From DASSKP01 sp035695045 (GTDB lineage Bacteria > Actinomycetota > Actinomycetes > JAFAQI01), in the NCBI GenBank assembly GCA_035695045.1, contig DASSEX010000066.1:1-64000 (forward strand): a stretch of DNA of 64,000 nt, in the 5' to 3' direction. Both the position numbers and the translations under genes were made by a program. Below the pieces are notes generated by a model, which saw nothing but the letters and a program-made list of their open reading frames with translations, was not told the origin of the DNA and did not search any database. Positions 1 to 7,438 of this stretch are shown piece after piece. Every line of letters starts with the position of its first letter. Position 1 is the first letter of the stretch.

Positions 1-1260
1 CAGCGCGCTCTGGATCTCGGATGTGGTCCATTGCTCGAGCTCGGACAGTGCGGATCGAGCAGCGGCGACAACGGGTTGCTGAGCCGCGGTCAGCTGCTTC
101 GCGGCAGCTTCCGGCTCGACGACGAGGTCATCGACGAGCAGGAAGCCCAGCATCTCGCGTGCCTCACGGAGCACCGACATCCGCTCCTGCACGAGCGGCG
201 TCGCACGTCGTACGACGTCCGCCGAATCTCCCGCTACGCCGAGATAGTCCACGATGCGCTCGGCCAGCTCGTCCGTAGACATCTCGCGGATGTAGTGCCC
301 GTTGAGCCAGTGCAGCTTGTCGAGGTCGAAGACCGGCCCGACGGCGTTCACGCGCGCCCAGTCGAAGGACTCGACCATCTCGTCGAACCCGAAGACCTCG
401 CGACCGTCGGGCAGGGAGTACCCCATCAGGCCGAGGAAGTTGCGAAGAGCCTCGGGCAGGAAGCCCTCCTCGACGAACCACGTCAGCCGCGCCGCAGGGT
501 TCTTCCTCTTCGAGATCTTGGACTTGTCCACGTTGCGCAACAACGGCATGTGCGCGAACGCGGGCCGCTCCCAGCCCAGCCAGTCGTAGAGCAACAGGTG
601 CTTCGGCGTCGAGGAGATCCACTCCTCACCGCGCACCACGTGCGTGATGGCCATCAGGTGGTCGTCGACGATGACGGCGAGGTGATAGGTGGGAAAGCCG
701 TCGGTCTTGAGGATCACCTGGTCGTCAGGCCGCGGCGCGTTGACCTCACCGCGGATCAGGTCATCGAACGTCAGCGGAGGGTCGTCGGGGATGAGCATCC
801 GCACGACCGGCACGTCGGCACATCCCGGAAGCTGCGCCCGCTCTTCATACGTCTTGCCGAGACACAGCCGGTCATAGCCGGTCGGTTGTTTCGCCTTCTG
901 CTGCTGCTCGCGCATCTCGGCCAGCCGCTGCGGCGTGCACCAGCAGAGATACGCGTGACCGTCGGCGAGCAGCTTCTCGACGTGCGGCCGGTACGTCGCC
1001 AGCCGCTCGGACTGGCGGTACGGCCCATAGGGGCCGCCGCGGTCCGGTCCCTCGTCCCAGTCCAGCCCCAGCCAGTGCAGCGTCTCGTAGACCTGCTGCT
1101 CGCTGTCCTCGCGGTACCGCGCGCGGTCGGTGTCCTCGATGCGCAGGATGAACTGGCCGCCCTGCTGGCGCACGAACGCAAGGTTGAACAGCGACATGTA
1201 CGCCGTCCCGACGTGGGGATCGCCGGTCGGCGACGGTGCGACGCGAAGCCGAACCGTCAC
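1..1260 (-). CDS. gltX: Glutamyl-tRNA synthetase (3' end outside window)
   Basis: Charges tRNA-Glu (and possibly tRNA-Gln, for later transamidation by the GatCAB encoded in this window) with glutamate in the cytoplasm. The frame is open from a GTG at 1260 to the window edge, giving 420 codons. The class I HIGH signature appears as HVGT at residues 16-19 and the KMSKS loop as KISKR at 248-252, with the typical GluRS opening RVAPSPTGDPHVG. The GTG overlaps the stop of the upstream FAH-family gene (GTGA), so the two are translationally coupled. The C-terminal anticodon-binding part is only partly present because the gene runs off the left edge. Identity is certain; glutamate specificity (discriminating or not) cannot be read here. 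Confidence 0.96.
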   Translation of the reverse strand, partial: MTVRLRVAPSPTGDPHVGTAYMSLFNLAFVRQQGGQFILRIEDTDRARYREDSEQQVYETLHWLGLDWDEGPDRGGPYGPYRQSERLATYRPHVEKLLADGHAYLCWCTPQRLAEMREQQQKAKQPTGYDRLCLGKTYEERAQLPGCADVPVVRMLIPDDPPLTFDDLIRGEVNAPRPDDQVILKTDGFPTYHLAVIVDDHLMAITHVVRGEEWISSTPKHLLLYDWLGWERPAFAHMPLLRNVDKSKISKRKNPAARLTWFVEEGFLPEALRNFLGLMGYSLPDGREVFGFDEMVESFDWARVNAVGPVFDLDKLHWLNGHYIREMSTDELAERIVDYLGVAGDSADVVRRATPLVQERMSVLREAREMLGFLLVDDLVVEPEAAAKQLTAAQQPVVAAARSALSELEQWTTSEIQSAL

Positions 1261-2015
1261 CGGGCCACCACGGTGTTCGCCAGGCGGCCGACGCCCTCGA
1301 TCTCGACGACGACCTCGTCGCCGACCTGCATCGGCCCGACGCCCGCGGGAGTTCCCGTGAGGATGACGTCGCCGGGCAGCAGCGTCATGCAGGCGGTGAT
1401 GTAGGCGATGAGGTCAGGGATCTTGTGCACGATCTGGCTCGTGCGACCGTCCTGTTTCGTCTCACCGGAAAGCGTGGTCGTCACTCGGAGGTCGGCCGGG
1501 TCGACGTCGGTGTCGATCCACGGTCCCAGCGGACAGAACGTGTCGTAGCCCTTCGCCCGCGACCACTGTCCGTCCGTCTTCTGCTGGTCTCGGGCGGTGA
1601 CGTCGTTGCCGCAGGTGTAGCCGAGGACGACCTCGGCCGCACGCTCGGCCGGGACGTCACGGCACAGCCGGCCGATGACGACCGCCAGCTCGCCTTCGTA
1701 GTCGACTCGTTCGGACGACGACGGATAGGCAATCTCGTCGCCCGGGCCGATGACTGCCGTCGACGGCTTCAGGAAGAGCAAGGGCCGCTCGGGCACGTCG
1801 CCGCCCATCTCGGTCGCATGGTCGGCGTAGTTCTTGCCGATGGCGACGACCTTGCTCGGCAGGACCGGGGCGAGCAGTCGCACCGCGCTCACCGGCCACC
1901 GGTTGCCGGTGAAGCTGACAGGACCGAACGGATGGCTCACCAGCTCGGCGATCTCGTCTCCCTCGACCACGCCGAAGGCGACGTCACCGTCGTGCGAGAA
2001 CCTGGCGATGCGCAT
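1257..2015 (-). CDS. Fumarylacetoacetate hydrolase (FAH) family protein
   Basis: A 252-residue enzyme of the FAH superfamily (acylpyruvases, 2-hydroxyhepta-2,4-diene-1,7-dioate isomerases). It likely acts on a small 2-oxo or acylpyruvate substrate in the cytoplasm; which one is unknown. The Mg-binding acids are visible as DYEGE (E107 and E109) and GND (D138), followed by the RAKGYDTFCPLGP block near 153-165 and the closing GTPAGVG loop. The ATG at 2015 is chosen because the conserved MRIARF opening starts there and a TACCCT hexamer lies 6 nt upstream; the frame can be extended 26 codons further but that part is unlike the family. It overlaps gltX by 4 nt. The same pairing exists in M. tuberculosis (Rv2992c-Rv2993c, recalled). 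Confidence 0.9.
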   Translation of the reverse strand: MRIARFSHDGDVAFGVVEGDEIAELVSHPFGPVSFTGNRWPVSAVRLLAPVLPSKVVAIGKNYADHATEMGGDVPERPLLFLKPSTAVIGPGDEIAYPSSSERVDYEGELAVVIGRLCRDVPAERAAEVVLGYTCGNDVTARDQQKTDGQWSRAKGYDTFCPLGPWIDTDVDPADLRVTTTLSGETKQDGRTSQIVHKIPDLIAYITACMTLLPGDVILTGTPAGVGPMQVGDEVVVEIEGVGRLANTVVAR

Positions 2016-2021
2016 CCCGCG

Positions 2022-2027
2022 AGGGTA
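2022..2027 (-). promoter_or_regulatory. Predicted -10 box (TACCCT) of the FAH-gltX unit
   Basis: TACCCT lies 6 nt before the ATG at 2015. No Shine-Dalgarno fits in between, so the transcript is predicted to begin at or next to the start codon. No clear -35 is visible. Confidence 0.5.
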
Positions 2028-2064
2028 TGTGAACCACCACGGCCGCCGAGGAGGACGCACCGCC

Positions 2065-2676
2065 ATGCGCATCCGCACGCCGGCGGTCGTCATCGCTGCC
2101 GGTGCCGGTGTGTTCGTCCTGCTGACCCTCCTGGTGTGGGCAGGTGCCGCCGACGGCCTTGACGGGGCGGTCGCGCGGTTCGCCGCGCATCACGAGACCG
2201 GACCGGGGCTGAGCGCGGCCAGGGTGCTCACCGACGTCCTCTCCCCCTTAGTCGACACGCTCGTGCTGCTCGTCGGCGCGGGCGCCCTCTCTGCCAGAGA
2301 ACGCAGGTTGCGACCTCTGGTGGTCGCCGTCTGCGTGCTGGCGGCCGTGTCCGCGCTGGTGGTGGGCGTCAAGGACGCGATCGACCGGCCGTTGCCGCAC
2401 TCGCACGGCCACCCAGCCCAGGGCTTCCCCTCAGGTCACACCGCCGCGACTGCCTGCTTCCTCGGGACGCTCGCACTGCTCGCGTCGAGGAACGACCCGC
2501 GGCGTCGGCGCGCGTTGCTCACCATCGTTGCGGCCTTGTCGGTCCTGGTAGCGCTGGCGCTGGTGTCCGCCGGCTTCCACTGGCTGACCGACACGGTCGC
2601 GTCGCTCGCGCTCGGCGCCGCCGTCATCGCCGCGTTCACCGTCGATAGGCTCGGTCGCGTCCTCATCGATCCGTGA
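2065..2676 (+). CDS. PAP2-superfamily membrane protein with altered motifs
   Basis: A 203-residue integral membrane protein with about five hydrophobic segments, in the PAP2 (phosphatidic acid phosphatase type 2) fold. The PSGH motif is at 122-125 and the C-terminal motif ends H172-xxx-D176. The ATG at 2065 has a good Shine-Dalgarno (GAGGAGG, 2048-2054). Two arginines normally lining the phosphate pocket seem absent: motif 1 reads KDAIDRPLP (Leu110 where KxxxxxxRP has Arg), and motif 3 has Leu166 where SRxxxxxH has Arg. It may be a divergent lipid phosphatase or a non-catalytic relative. It is transcribed divergently from the FAH gene. Confidence 0.82.
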   Translation: MRIRTPAVVIAAGAGVFVLLTLLVWAGAADGLDGAVARFAAHHETGPGLSAARVLTDVLSPLVDTLVLLVGAGALSARERRLRPLVVAVCVLAAVSALVVGVKDAIDRPLPHSHGHPAQGFPSGHTAATACFLGTLALLASRNDPRRRRALLTIVAALSVLVALALVSAGFHWLTDTVASLALGAAVIAAFTVDRLGRVLIDP

Positions 2677-2695
2677 ACCGATCCAGGAGCGTCCG

Positions 2696-2944
2696 TTGAG
2701 CGAAGCCGCCGACCTGCCCGCGCCGGAGCCGACCGAGGAGGACGAGCGAAAGAACCGGGAGCTGCAGCACCTCGTCGAGGATGCCGTCCTGAAGGGCAAG
2801 CCCTACGGCGACGAGAAGTGCGGCAACTGCCTCTACTACCTCGACACCGACGCGGACCTGTCCTACTGCTGGCACCCCAAGCTGCGCGTTCTGGTCGGAG
2901 CCGACTGGTGGTGCCAGTGGTGGGAGGAGATCCCCTCCAGCTGA
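2696..2944 (+). CDS. Small four-cysteine protein, HiPIP-like spacing
   Basis: An 82-residue protein starting at TTG 2696, 6 nt after an AGGAG Shine-Dalgarno (2685-2689). It begins 19 nt after the PAP2 stop, so the two probably share a transcript. The N-terminal 35 residues are acidic and helical-looking. The C-terminal half holds four cysteines at 42, 45, 58 and 73 in a C-x2-C-x12-C-x14-C pattern with many aromatics (CLYYL, YCWHP, WWCQWW). The spacing and the Trp-rich end resemble high-potential iron-sulfur proteins, so a [4Fe-4S] cluster is possible; a zinc site is the alternative. There is no export signal. The family is not firmly recognised. Confidence 0.72.
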   Translation: MSEAADLPAPEPTEEDERKNRELQHLVEDAVLKGKPYGDEKCGNCLYYLDTDADLSYCWHPKLRVLVGADWWCQWWEEIPSS

Positions 2945-2948
2945 CCCG

Positions 2949-5129
2949 TCAGCCGGCGTAGGGCGTCGCGACCGCCACGAGCTTGGCGGAGACGTTGGCG
3001 CCGTACGGCACGAGCACATTGGTCGGCTTGGCCATCGGCACCTCGAAGCGCCACTGCTGCCCGTCGATCTCGTCGACGTTCTTCGGCCCGAACGCGTTGT
3101 CGCTGTCCTGGGTCACGAAGAAGTGGATGCCGTGCTCACCGATCGCACCGGAGAACGGCATGATCTGCCACGGCGGCGTCGTCGGGTTTGCCGTCGGGTC
3201 GCCGTTGACCGCCAGTGCCGGCTGGCACTTCAGGTCGCTGTACGACGCCGGGCGCGGGTAGCCGTGCACCTCGGGATGCGTGTCCCAGTAGTTCTGCCAG
3301 TAGCTCAGATAGCCGTTCTGGACGCGCGGGTCGGTCGACGCCTCACCGGGCCATGGCCGCTGCACCGGCGCGTCGCCGGTGCCGTCGTCGAAGCAGGCGT
3401 CGTCGCGGTAGTAGGGAACGGCGGCCATGTTGCCGGCCAGACCGGTCGGACTCGTCAGCTCGAACTCGTAGACGAGCCCGAAGCCCGGCCCGGCGACCTC
3501 TTCCGGGTTCTCGATCGAGGAGCACACCGTGAACTTCGGATCGCAGGTGTTCACGTAGGCCGCCTGCCCGTTCGGCAGCTGGTCGATCTCGTTGCCGCTG
3601 GTGTCGGGCTGCCCGTCGATCGGCACCCCGTTCTGCTGCAGCACGTTGTAGTAGGTCGTCGCGACCCCCGGTCGGTAGGACCAGTCGGTGTAGAGACCGT
3701 CGGGCGGGATGGGGTGCACCCGCACGTGGAACGCGTAGGCGTCGGCGTCGCGGTAGTAGGTCTCGGTCTTCGTGACGTTGGTGCCGCTGTCGGCGCCCCA
3801 GACCTCGCGGATCGCGCGCACCGGCCCCTGCCGCCAGCCGAGCAGCGCGGAGTTCAGCTCCCAGTTGACCTGCTCGTCCTCGAAGCCGACGAGCGACACG
3901 CTCGAGTCAGGGCTCTGCTGGAAGGCGCGGCCCTTCCAGCGGGCGACGATGTTGTCGCTGTAGCCCTGCCCGTCGGGACTGGCCACCTGCAGGTGCTGAA
4001 CGAGCCAGCGGCCGGTCGTCCGGACGATGTAGTCGTCGGTCTTCACCGTGAAGGAGTCGCGCGGCTGCCGATCGGTGGACGGCCGCGCCGCCCCGGCAGT
4101 GTCGGCCGTGAGCCCGAAGCGGTCGTAGTTGCCCGGTGACGTGCGGCAGACGGTGCCGGGCAGGTTCGGGCCGTAGCCGGTGTTGGACGTGCCGATCTTC
4201 GCCGGGTCGCTGTCGTCGAAGCTGTAGCGGTCGATCCACTCGTCCGAGGGGATCCCGGTGACGGGGTCCGTGTCGCGGGTCATCCGCACGTAGGGCGAGT
4301 GCACGGCGTCGTACGACGACCCACCCGGCTGCGTGAAGAGGTACACGTAGCGGACGTCGGTGGGGTCGAGGGGGTCGGTGACCGTGACCATCTGGCCGTT
4401 CGCGGCGTGCGTGCCGTCAGCAAGCTGCGGCGCCGGGGTGCCCTGCGGCGCCTGGGCGCCCGCATCGCTCGCCATGAAGGTGAGCTCGTCGTCCGTGTCG
4501 AACAGCGGCTGCGGGTCCTGCATCGACGAGAGGTAGTCGGCGGCGGTCTCCCCCGCGCCGGGGGTGAGCCAGTGGTGGGCGATCGCATCCTGGATCTCCG
4601 ACGGCGTGCCGAAGCGCGACGTGCAGTCCCCGAACATCTTCTTCCACGACTCTTCACCGACGTCGTGCGCGTCCGGTGCCCAGGCGTAGGTCAGCTCCTC
4701 GTCGGTGCCGGAGTAGAACCCGAAACCGGACCGGCCGTTGGCGAGGAAGTACGGGAAGCGCTGGTCGATCTGTACGGGGATCTGCTTCCAGGACGTGCCG
4801 TCCCACGAGTACGCCGCCACCTCGTCCGGGTTGACCGGGGTGACGCCGGGCGGCGTCGGCGGGACGACGAGACGGCCGTTGTGGGCGCTGCGCAGCTGGT
4901 CACCGAGCGGGTTGTCGCTGCTGGCACCGGAGGGTTGCGGCTGGGCGATGCCCTCGGCGGCCGGAGCGGCCCACGCAGGGATCTGCGCACCGGTCAGGAC
5001 GACCGGTGCGGCGTCCCGGGCAACAGCGAGCGGGCCACTGCCGCTGCCGGCCGAACCGGTCGCGGCGGCGGGGACGACAGCAGCCGTCGCGACGGCAGCC
5101 GAGACCAACGCCAGCAGACGGGGACGCAT
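2949..5129 (-). CDS. Large secreted protein of unknown function
   Basis: A 726-residue protein with a Sec signal peptide (MRPR, then an Ala/Val-rich core to about residue 24) and no later membrane segment, so it is exported. ATG 5129 is preceded by GGAGG. The mature part is rich in Asp, Tyr, Trp and Gly and contains few cysteines. I see no catalytic motif that names a family. Phrases such as the Trp/Tyr-rich AAYSWDGTSW stretch near residue 110 suggest a beta-rich extracellular fold. It ends 4 nt from the oppositely oriented four-Cys gene. It could be a carbohydrate-binding or surface protein, but that is a guess. Confidence 0.85.
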   Translation of the reverse strand: MRPRLLALVSAAVATAAVVPAAATGSAGSGSGPLAVARDAAPVVLTGAQIPAWAAPAAEGIAQPQPSGASSDNPLGDQLRSAHNGRLVVPPTPPGVTPVNPDEVAAYSWDGTSWKQIPVQIDQRFPYFLANGRSGFGFYSGTDEELTYAWAPDAHDVGEESWKKMFGDCTSRFGTPSEIQDAIAHHWLTPGAGETAADYLSSMQDPQPLFDTDDELTFMASDAGAQAPQGTPAPQLADGTHAANGQMVTVTDPLDPTDVRYVYLFTQPGGSSYDAVHSPYVRMTRDTDPVTGIPSDEWIDRYSFDDSDPAKIGTSNTGYGPNLPGTVCRTSPGNYDRFGLTADTAGAARPSTDRQPRDSFTVKTDDYIVRTTGRWLVQHLQVASPDGQGYSDNIVARWKGRAFQQSPDSSVSLVGFEDEQVNWELNSALLGWRQGPVRAIREVWGADSGTNVTKTETYYRDADAYAFHVRVHPIPPDGLYTDWSYRPGVATTYYNVLQQNGVPIDGQPDTSGNEIDQLPNGQAAYVNTCDPKFTVCSSIENPEEVAGPGFGLVYEFELTSPTGLAGNMAAVPYYRDDACFDDGTGDAPVQRPWPGEASTDPRVQNGYLSYWQNYWDTHPEVHGYPRPASYSDLKCQPALAVNGDPTANPTTPPWQIMPFSGAIGEHGIHFFVTQDSDNAFGPKNVDEIDGQQWRFEVPMAKPTNVLVPYGANVSAKLVAVATPYAG

Positions 5130-5226
5130 GGGGACCTCCGGGTGCGGCGCGCCTCTGCGCCGTCACCCTGCGTGTTCGCCGTCTGCCGGACCTTTCCTGC
5201 TCACCTGCGGGTGAGGGCGGGCGGTC

Positions 5227-6846
5227 TCAGCTCGAGTGCAGCAGGCCGAAGGTGTAGGCGTCGTCCAGCGCCTGCCAGGACGCCGAGATGACGTTCTCGT
5301 CGACCCCGACCGTGTCCCACTCGCGCGTCCCGTTCGACGTGCGGACGAGCACCCGCGTGACGGCGCCGGTGCCGTGCGCGCCCTCGAGGATGCGGACCTT
5401 GTAGTCGACGAGCTCGAACGACGCCAGCTGCGGATGCAGCCGCTCGAGCGCCTGCCGCAACGCGCGGTCGAGGGCGTTGACGGGCCCGTTGCCCTCGCCG
5501 GTCGCGACGAAGCGCTCGCCCTTGACGTGCAGCTTCACGGTTGCCTCGGAGACGTGCGCGCCGCCTCCGTCCGCCGGGAGGCCGCGCTCGGCCGGCAGGT
5601 TCTCGCTGATGACGCGGTAGGACTCCAGCTCGAAGAAGCGCGGCCGCTCACCGTCGACCTCTTCGCGCAGCAGCAGCTCGAACGACGCCTCGGCCGCCTC
5701 GAACGTGTAGCCGGCCGCCTCCATCTCCTTGACCCGCTCGATCACGCGGCCCACCGTCTCGCGATCGACGGCGATGTCGAGCTCACGCGCCTTGAGCTCC
5801 ACGCTGGCCCGCCCGGCCAGCTCGGAGACCAGCACGCGCATGTCGTTGCCGACGAGCGCCGGGTCGGTGTGCTGATAAAGGTCCGGGTCCACCTTGAGCG
5901 CGGAGGCGTGCAGGCCCGCCTTGTGAGCGAACGCACTCGCACCGACCCACGGTTGGTGGTCGTCCGGCGCGATGTTCGCCACCTCCGCGATCGCATGGCT
6001 GACCCGGACCAGCTCTCGGAGTGCGCCTTCCGGCAGCACCCGGCGGTCGAGCTTGAGCTCGAGCGCGGCGACGACGGAGAACAGGTCGGCGTTGCCGGCG
6101 CGCTCGCCGTAGCCGTTCGCTGTTCCCTGTACGTGCGATGCACCCGCGTCGACGGCGGCGAGCGAGTTCGCCACCGCGCAGGCGGTGTCGTTGTGCGCGT
6201 GGATGCCGACTCGCAGCCCGAGCCCTGCGACCTCGTGCACGACGTCGGCGAGCGGGCCCGGCAGCATGCCGCCGTTGGTGTCGCACAGCGCGACGACGTC
6301 GGCGCCCGCCTCCGCCGCTGCGCGTACGACGGCGAGTGCGTAGTCGCGGTCGAGCCGGTAGCCGTCGAAGAAGTGCTCCGCGTCCAGGAAGACGCGGCGG
6401 CCCTCGCCAACGAGGAAGCGGACCGTGTCCGAGACCATCGCGAGGTTCTCCTCGGGCGTCGTCCGCAGTGCGCGCGTCACGTGACCCACGTGCGACTTCG
6501 CCACGAGCGTGATGACCGGCGTCTGCGCATCGAGAAGTGCGCGGACCTGCGGGTCGTCACCGACCACGGTCCCCGCCTTGCGCGTCGCGCCGAACGCCGC
6601 GAGCTGCGCGTGCCGGAGCGAGAGCTCGCCGGCCGCCGCCCGGCGGAAGAATGCCGCGTCCTTGGGGTTGGCGCCCGGCCAGCCGCCCTCGATGAAGCCG
6701 ACGCCGAGATCGTCGAGGTACGTCGCCACCGCGAGCTTGTCGTCGACGGACAGCGTCAGGCCTTCGCGCTGCGACCCGTCCCGCAAGGTCGTGTCGTAGA
6801 CGTGGAAGGCGTCGGCCGCGTCGGGCGCGGTGCCAGGCGTGCTCAT
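5227..6846 (-). CDS. cimA: (R)-citramalate synthase
   Basis: A 539-residue HMGL-like acyltransferase that condenses acetyl-CoA with pyruvate to (R)-citramalate, the first step of the threonine-independent route to isoleucine. The YDTTLRDG metal/substrate motif is at residues 17-24. The HAHND motif lies near 215, with the following VQGTANGYGERAGN segment; the C-terminal third is the regulatory LeuA-dimer domain. The N-terminus matches CimA rather than isopropylmalate synthase, and a separate typical leuA is present at 16-17.7 kb. The ATG at 6846 is used. It has its own promoter, Ile-rich leader ORF and terminator hairpin just upstream. The product would feed LeuCD/LeuB-type enzymes; LeuB is encoded 1.6 kb away. 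Confidence 0.9.
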   Translation of the reverse strand: MSTPGTAPDAADAFHVYDTTLRDGSQREGLTLSVDDKLAVATYLDDLGVGFIEGGWPGANPKDAAFFRRAAAGELSLRHAQLAAFGATRKAGTVVGDDPQVRALLDAQTPVITLVAKSHVGHVTRALRTTPEENLAMVSDTVRFLVGEGRRVFLDAEHFFDGYRLDRDYALAVVRAAAEAGADVVALCDTNGGMLPGPLADVVHEVAGLGLRVGIHAHNDTACAVANSLAAVDAGASHVQGTANGYGERAGNADLFSVVAALELKLDRRVLPEGALRELVRVSHAIAEVANIAPDDHQPWVGASAFAHKAGLHASALKVDPDLYQHTDPALVGNDMRVLVSELAGRASVELKARELDIAVDRETVGRVIERVKEMEAAGYTFEAAEASFELLLREEVDGERPRFFELESYRVISENLPAERGLPADGGGAHVSEATVKLHVKGERFVATGEGNGPVNALDRALRQALERLHPQLASFELVDYKVRILEGAHGTGAVTRVLVRTSNGTREWDTVGVDENVISASWQALDDAYTFGLLHSS

Positions 6847-6862
6847 CAGGTCCCTCTCAACG

Positions 6863-6896
6863 AAAAACCCCTCGGGCCGGTGGCCAGCGAGGGGTT
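6863..6896 (-). terminator. Intrinsic terminator (attenuator) before cimA
   Basis: The arms AACCCCTCG at 6866-6874 and CGAGGGGTT at 6888-6896 pair perfectly over 9 bp. An inner GGCC/GGCC helix adds 4 bp with a GGT loop. On the minus strand a run of five T residues (6863-6867) follows directly. The hairpin sits 16 nt upstream of the cimA ATG and downstream of the leader ORF, the arrangement of a transcription attenuator. Confidence 0.9.
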
Positions 6897-6928
6897 GCGC
6901 GTCGACGACGTGAAGTCAGTCGACGCGC
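6897..6928 (-). promoter_or_regulatory. Leader-ORF hairpin of the cimA attenuator
   Basis: A perfect 10-bp helix forms between 6919-6928 (within the last codons of the leader ORF) and 6897-6906, with a 12-nt loop that contains the leader stop codon. It abuts the terminator's 5' arm. Ribosome position on the leader would decide whether it can form. This is the usual layout of the first hairpin of an amino-acid attenuator; the antiterminator pairing itself is not resolved. Confidence 0.7.
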
Positions 6929-6954
6929 TCGGCGATGATGCGGATGGTGGTCAT
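6916..6954 (-). CDS. cimA leader peptide (Ile-rich)
   Basis: A 12-codon ORF reading MTTIRIIAERVD, with three Ile codons, one Val and two Thr. It ends in a hairpin loop and is followed by an intrinsic terminator before cimA. Stalling at Ile codons when isoleucyl-tRNA is scarce would be expected to favour read-through into cimA. A start three codons further up (ATG 6963) is possible, but the ATG at 6954 sits 7 nt after a -10-like box, matching the other two leaders in this window. There is no Shine-Dalgarno, so translation is probably leaderless. Confidence 0.8.
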   Translation of the reverse strand: MTTIRIIAERVD

Positions 6955-6961
6955 CACGTCC

Positions 6962-6991
6962 ATCGTCAGGCCTGGACGTGTCGGGCGGCAA
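6962..6991 (-). promoter_or_regulatory. Predicted promoter of the cimA leader
   Basis: TTGCCG (6986-6991), an 18-nt spacer and GACGAT (6962-6967), with the leader ATG 7 nt downstream. The boxes are weak matches. The 18-nt spacing and start-codon position are the same as at leuA, and near those at ilvB. Confidence 0.45.
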
Positions 6992-7019
6992 GACGTCGTA
7001 CCAGCATGCGAGACGACGC

Positions 7020-7400
7020 TCACGCCGGCTGCGCGGAGGAGGCCCGGACGATGTCGCGCACCGAGATCATGCCGACCACCTCGGGGCCGTCACAGACCAC
7101 GAGGTGGCGGAACCCTCCGGCGACCATGGCCGACGCCGCCTTCTCCAGCCCCCAGTCGGGAGCGGCGACGACGATGTCGCTCGTCAGGTGCGCGTCGACC
7201 CGCTCGCGGTCGACGTCCTGGCCGTTGCCGACGGCGTCGAGGATGTCGCGCTCGGTGAGGATCCCCGGCTGGTCCTGGTCGCCGTCCATGACCACGGCGG
7301 CGCCGACCTTGCGGCTGGACATCAGCGCAGCAGCCTCACGCAGGGTGTGATGCGGGCCGACCGTCAGCACGTCGGTCGTCATCGCGTCGCGGACCAGCAT
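7020..7400 (-). CDS. Two-CBS-domain protein
   Basis: A 126-residue cytoplasmic protein made only of a Bateman pair: CBS1 about residues 1-60 (MLVRDAMTTDVLTVGP, then GILTERDILDAV) and CBS2 about 65-122 (LTSDIVVAAP, then GMISVRDIVRA). Such modules bind adenosyl nucleotides (AMP, ATP, NAD or SAM) and usually regulate a partner. It lies 38 nt behind ilvE, so it is probably the last gene of leuB-ilvE-CBS, and its role may be tied to energy or metabolite sensing there. The partner is unknown. cimA downstream has its own promoter. Confidence 0.88.
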   Translation of the reverse strand: MLVRDAMTTDVLTVGPHHTLREAAALMSSRKVGAAVVMDGDQDQPGILTERDILDAVGNGQDVDRERVDAHLTSDIVVAAPDWGLEKAASAMVAGGFRHLVVCDGPEVVGMISVRDIVRASSAQPA

Positions 7401-7438
7401 TGCCCGACCCCCAGTTCAGGTGAGGAGCCTTGAGCATG

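Noticed and set aside
5160..5226. Weak hairpin after cimA (CTCACC/GGGTGAG)
   Set aside because: Stem is short, and nothing supports termination strongly; not listed as a feature.
5236..7350. 704-codon plus-strand open frame
   Set aside because: It is antisense to cimA and the CBS gene, rich in Arg/Val/Asp, and runs through the cimA attenuator; a typical mirror frame in GC-rich DNA.
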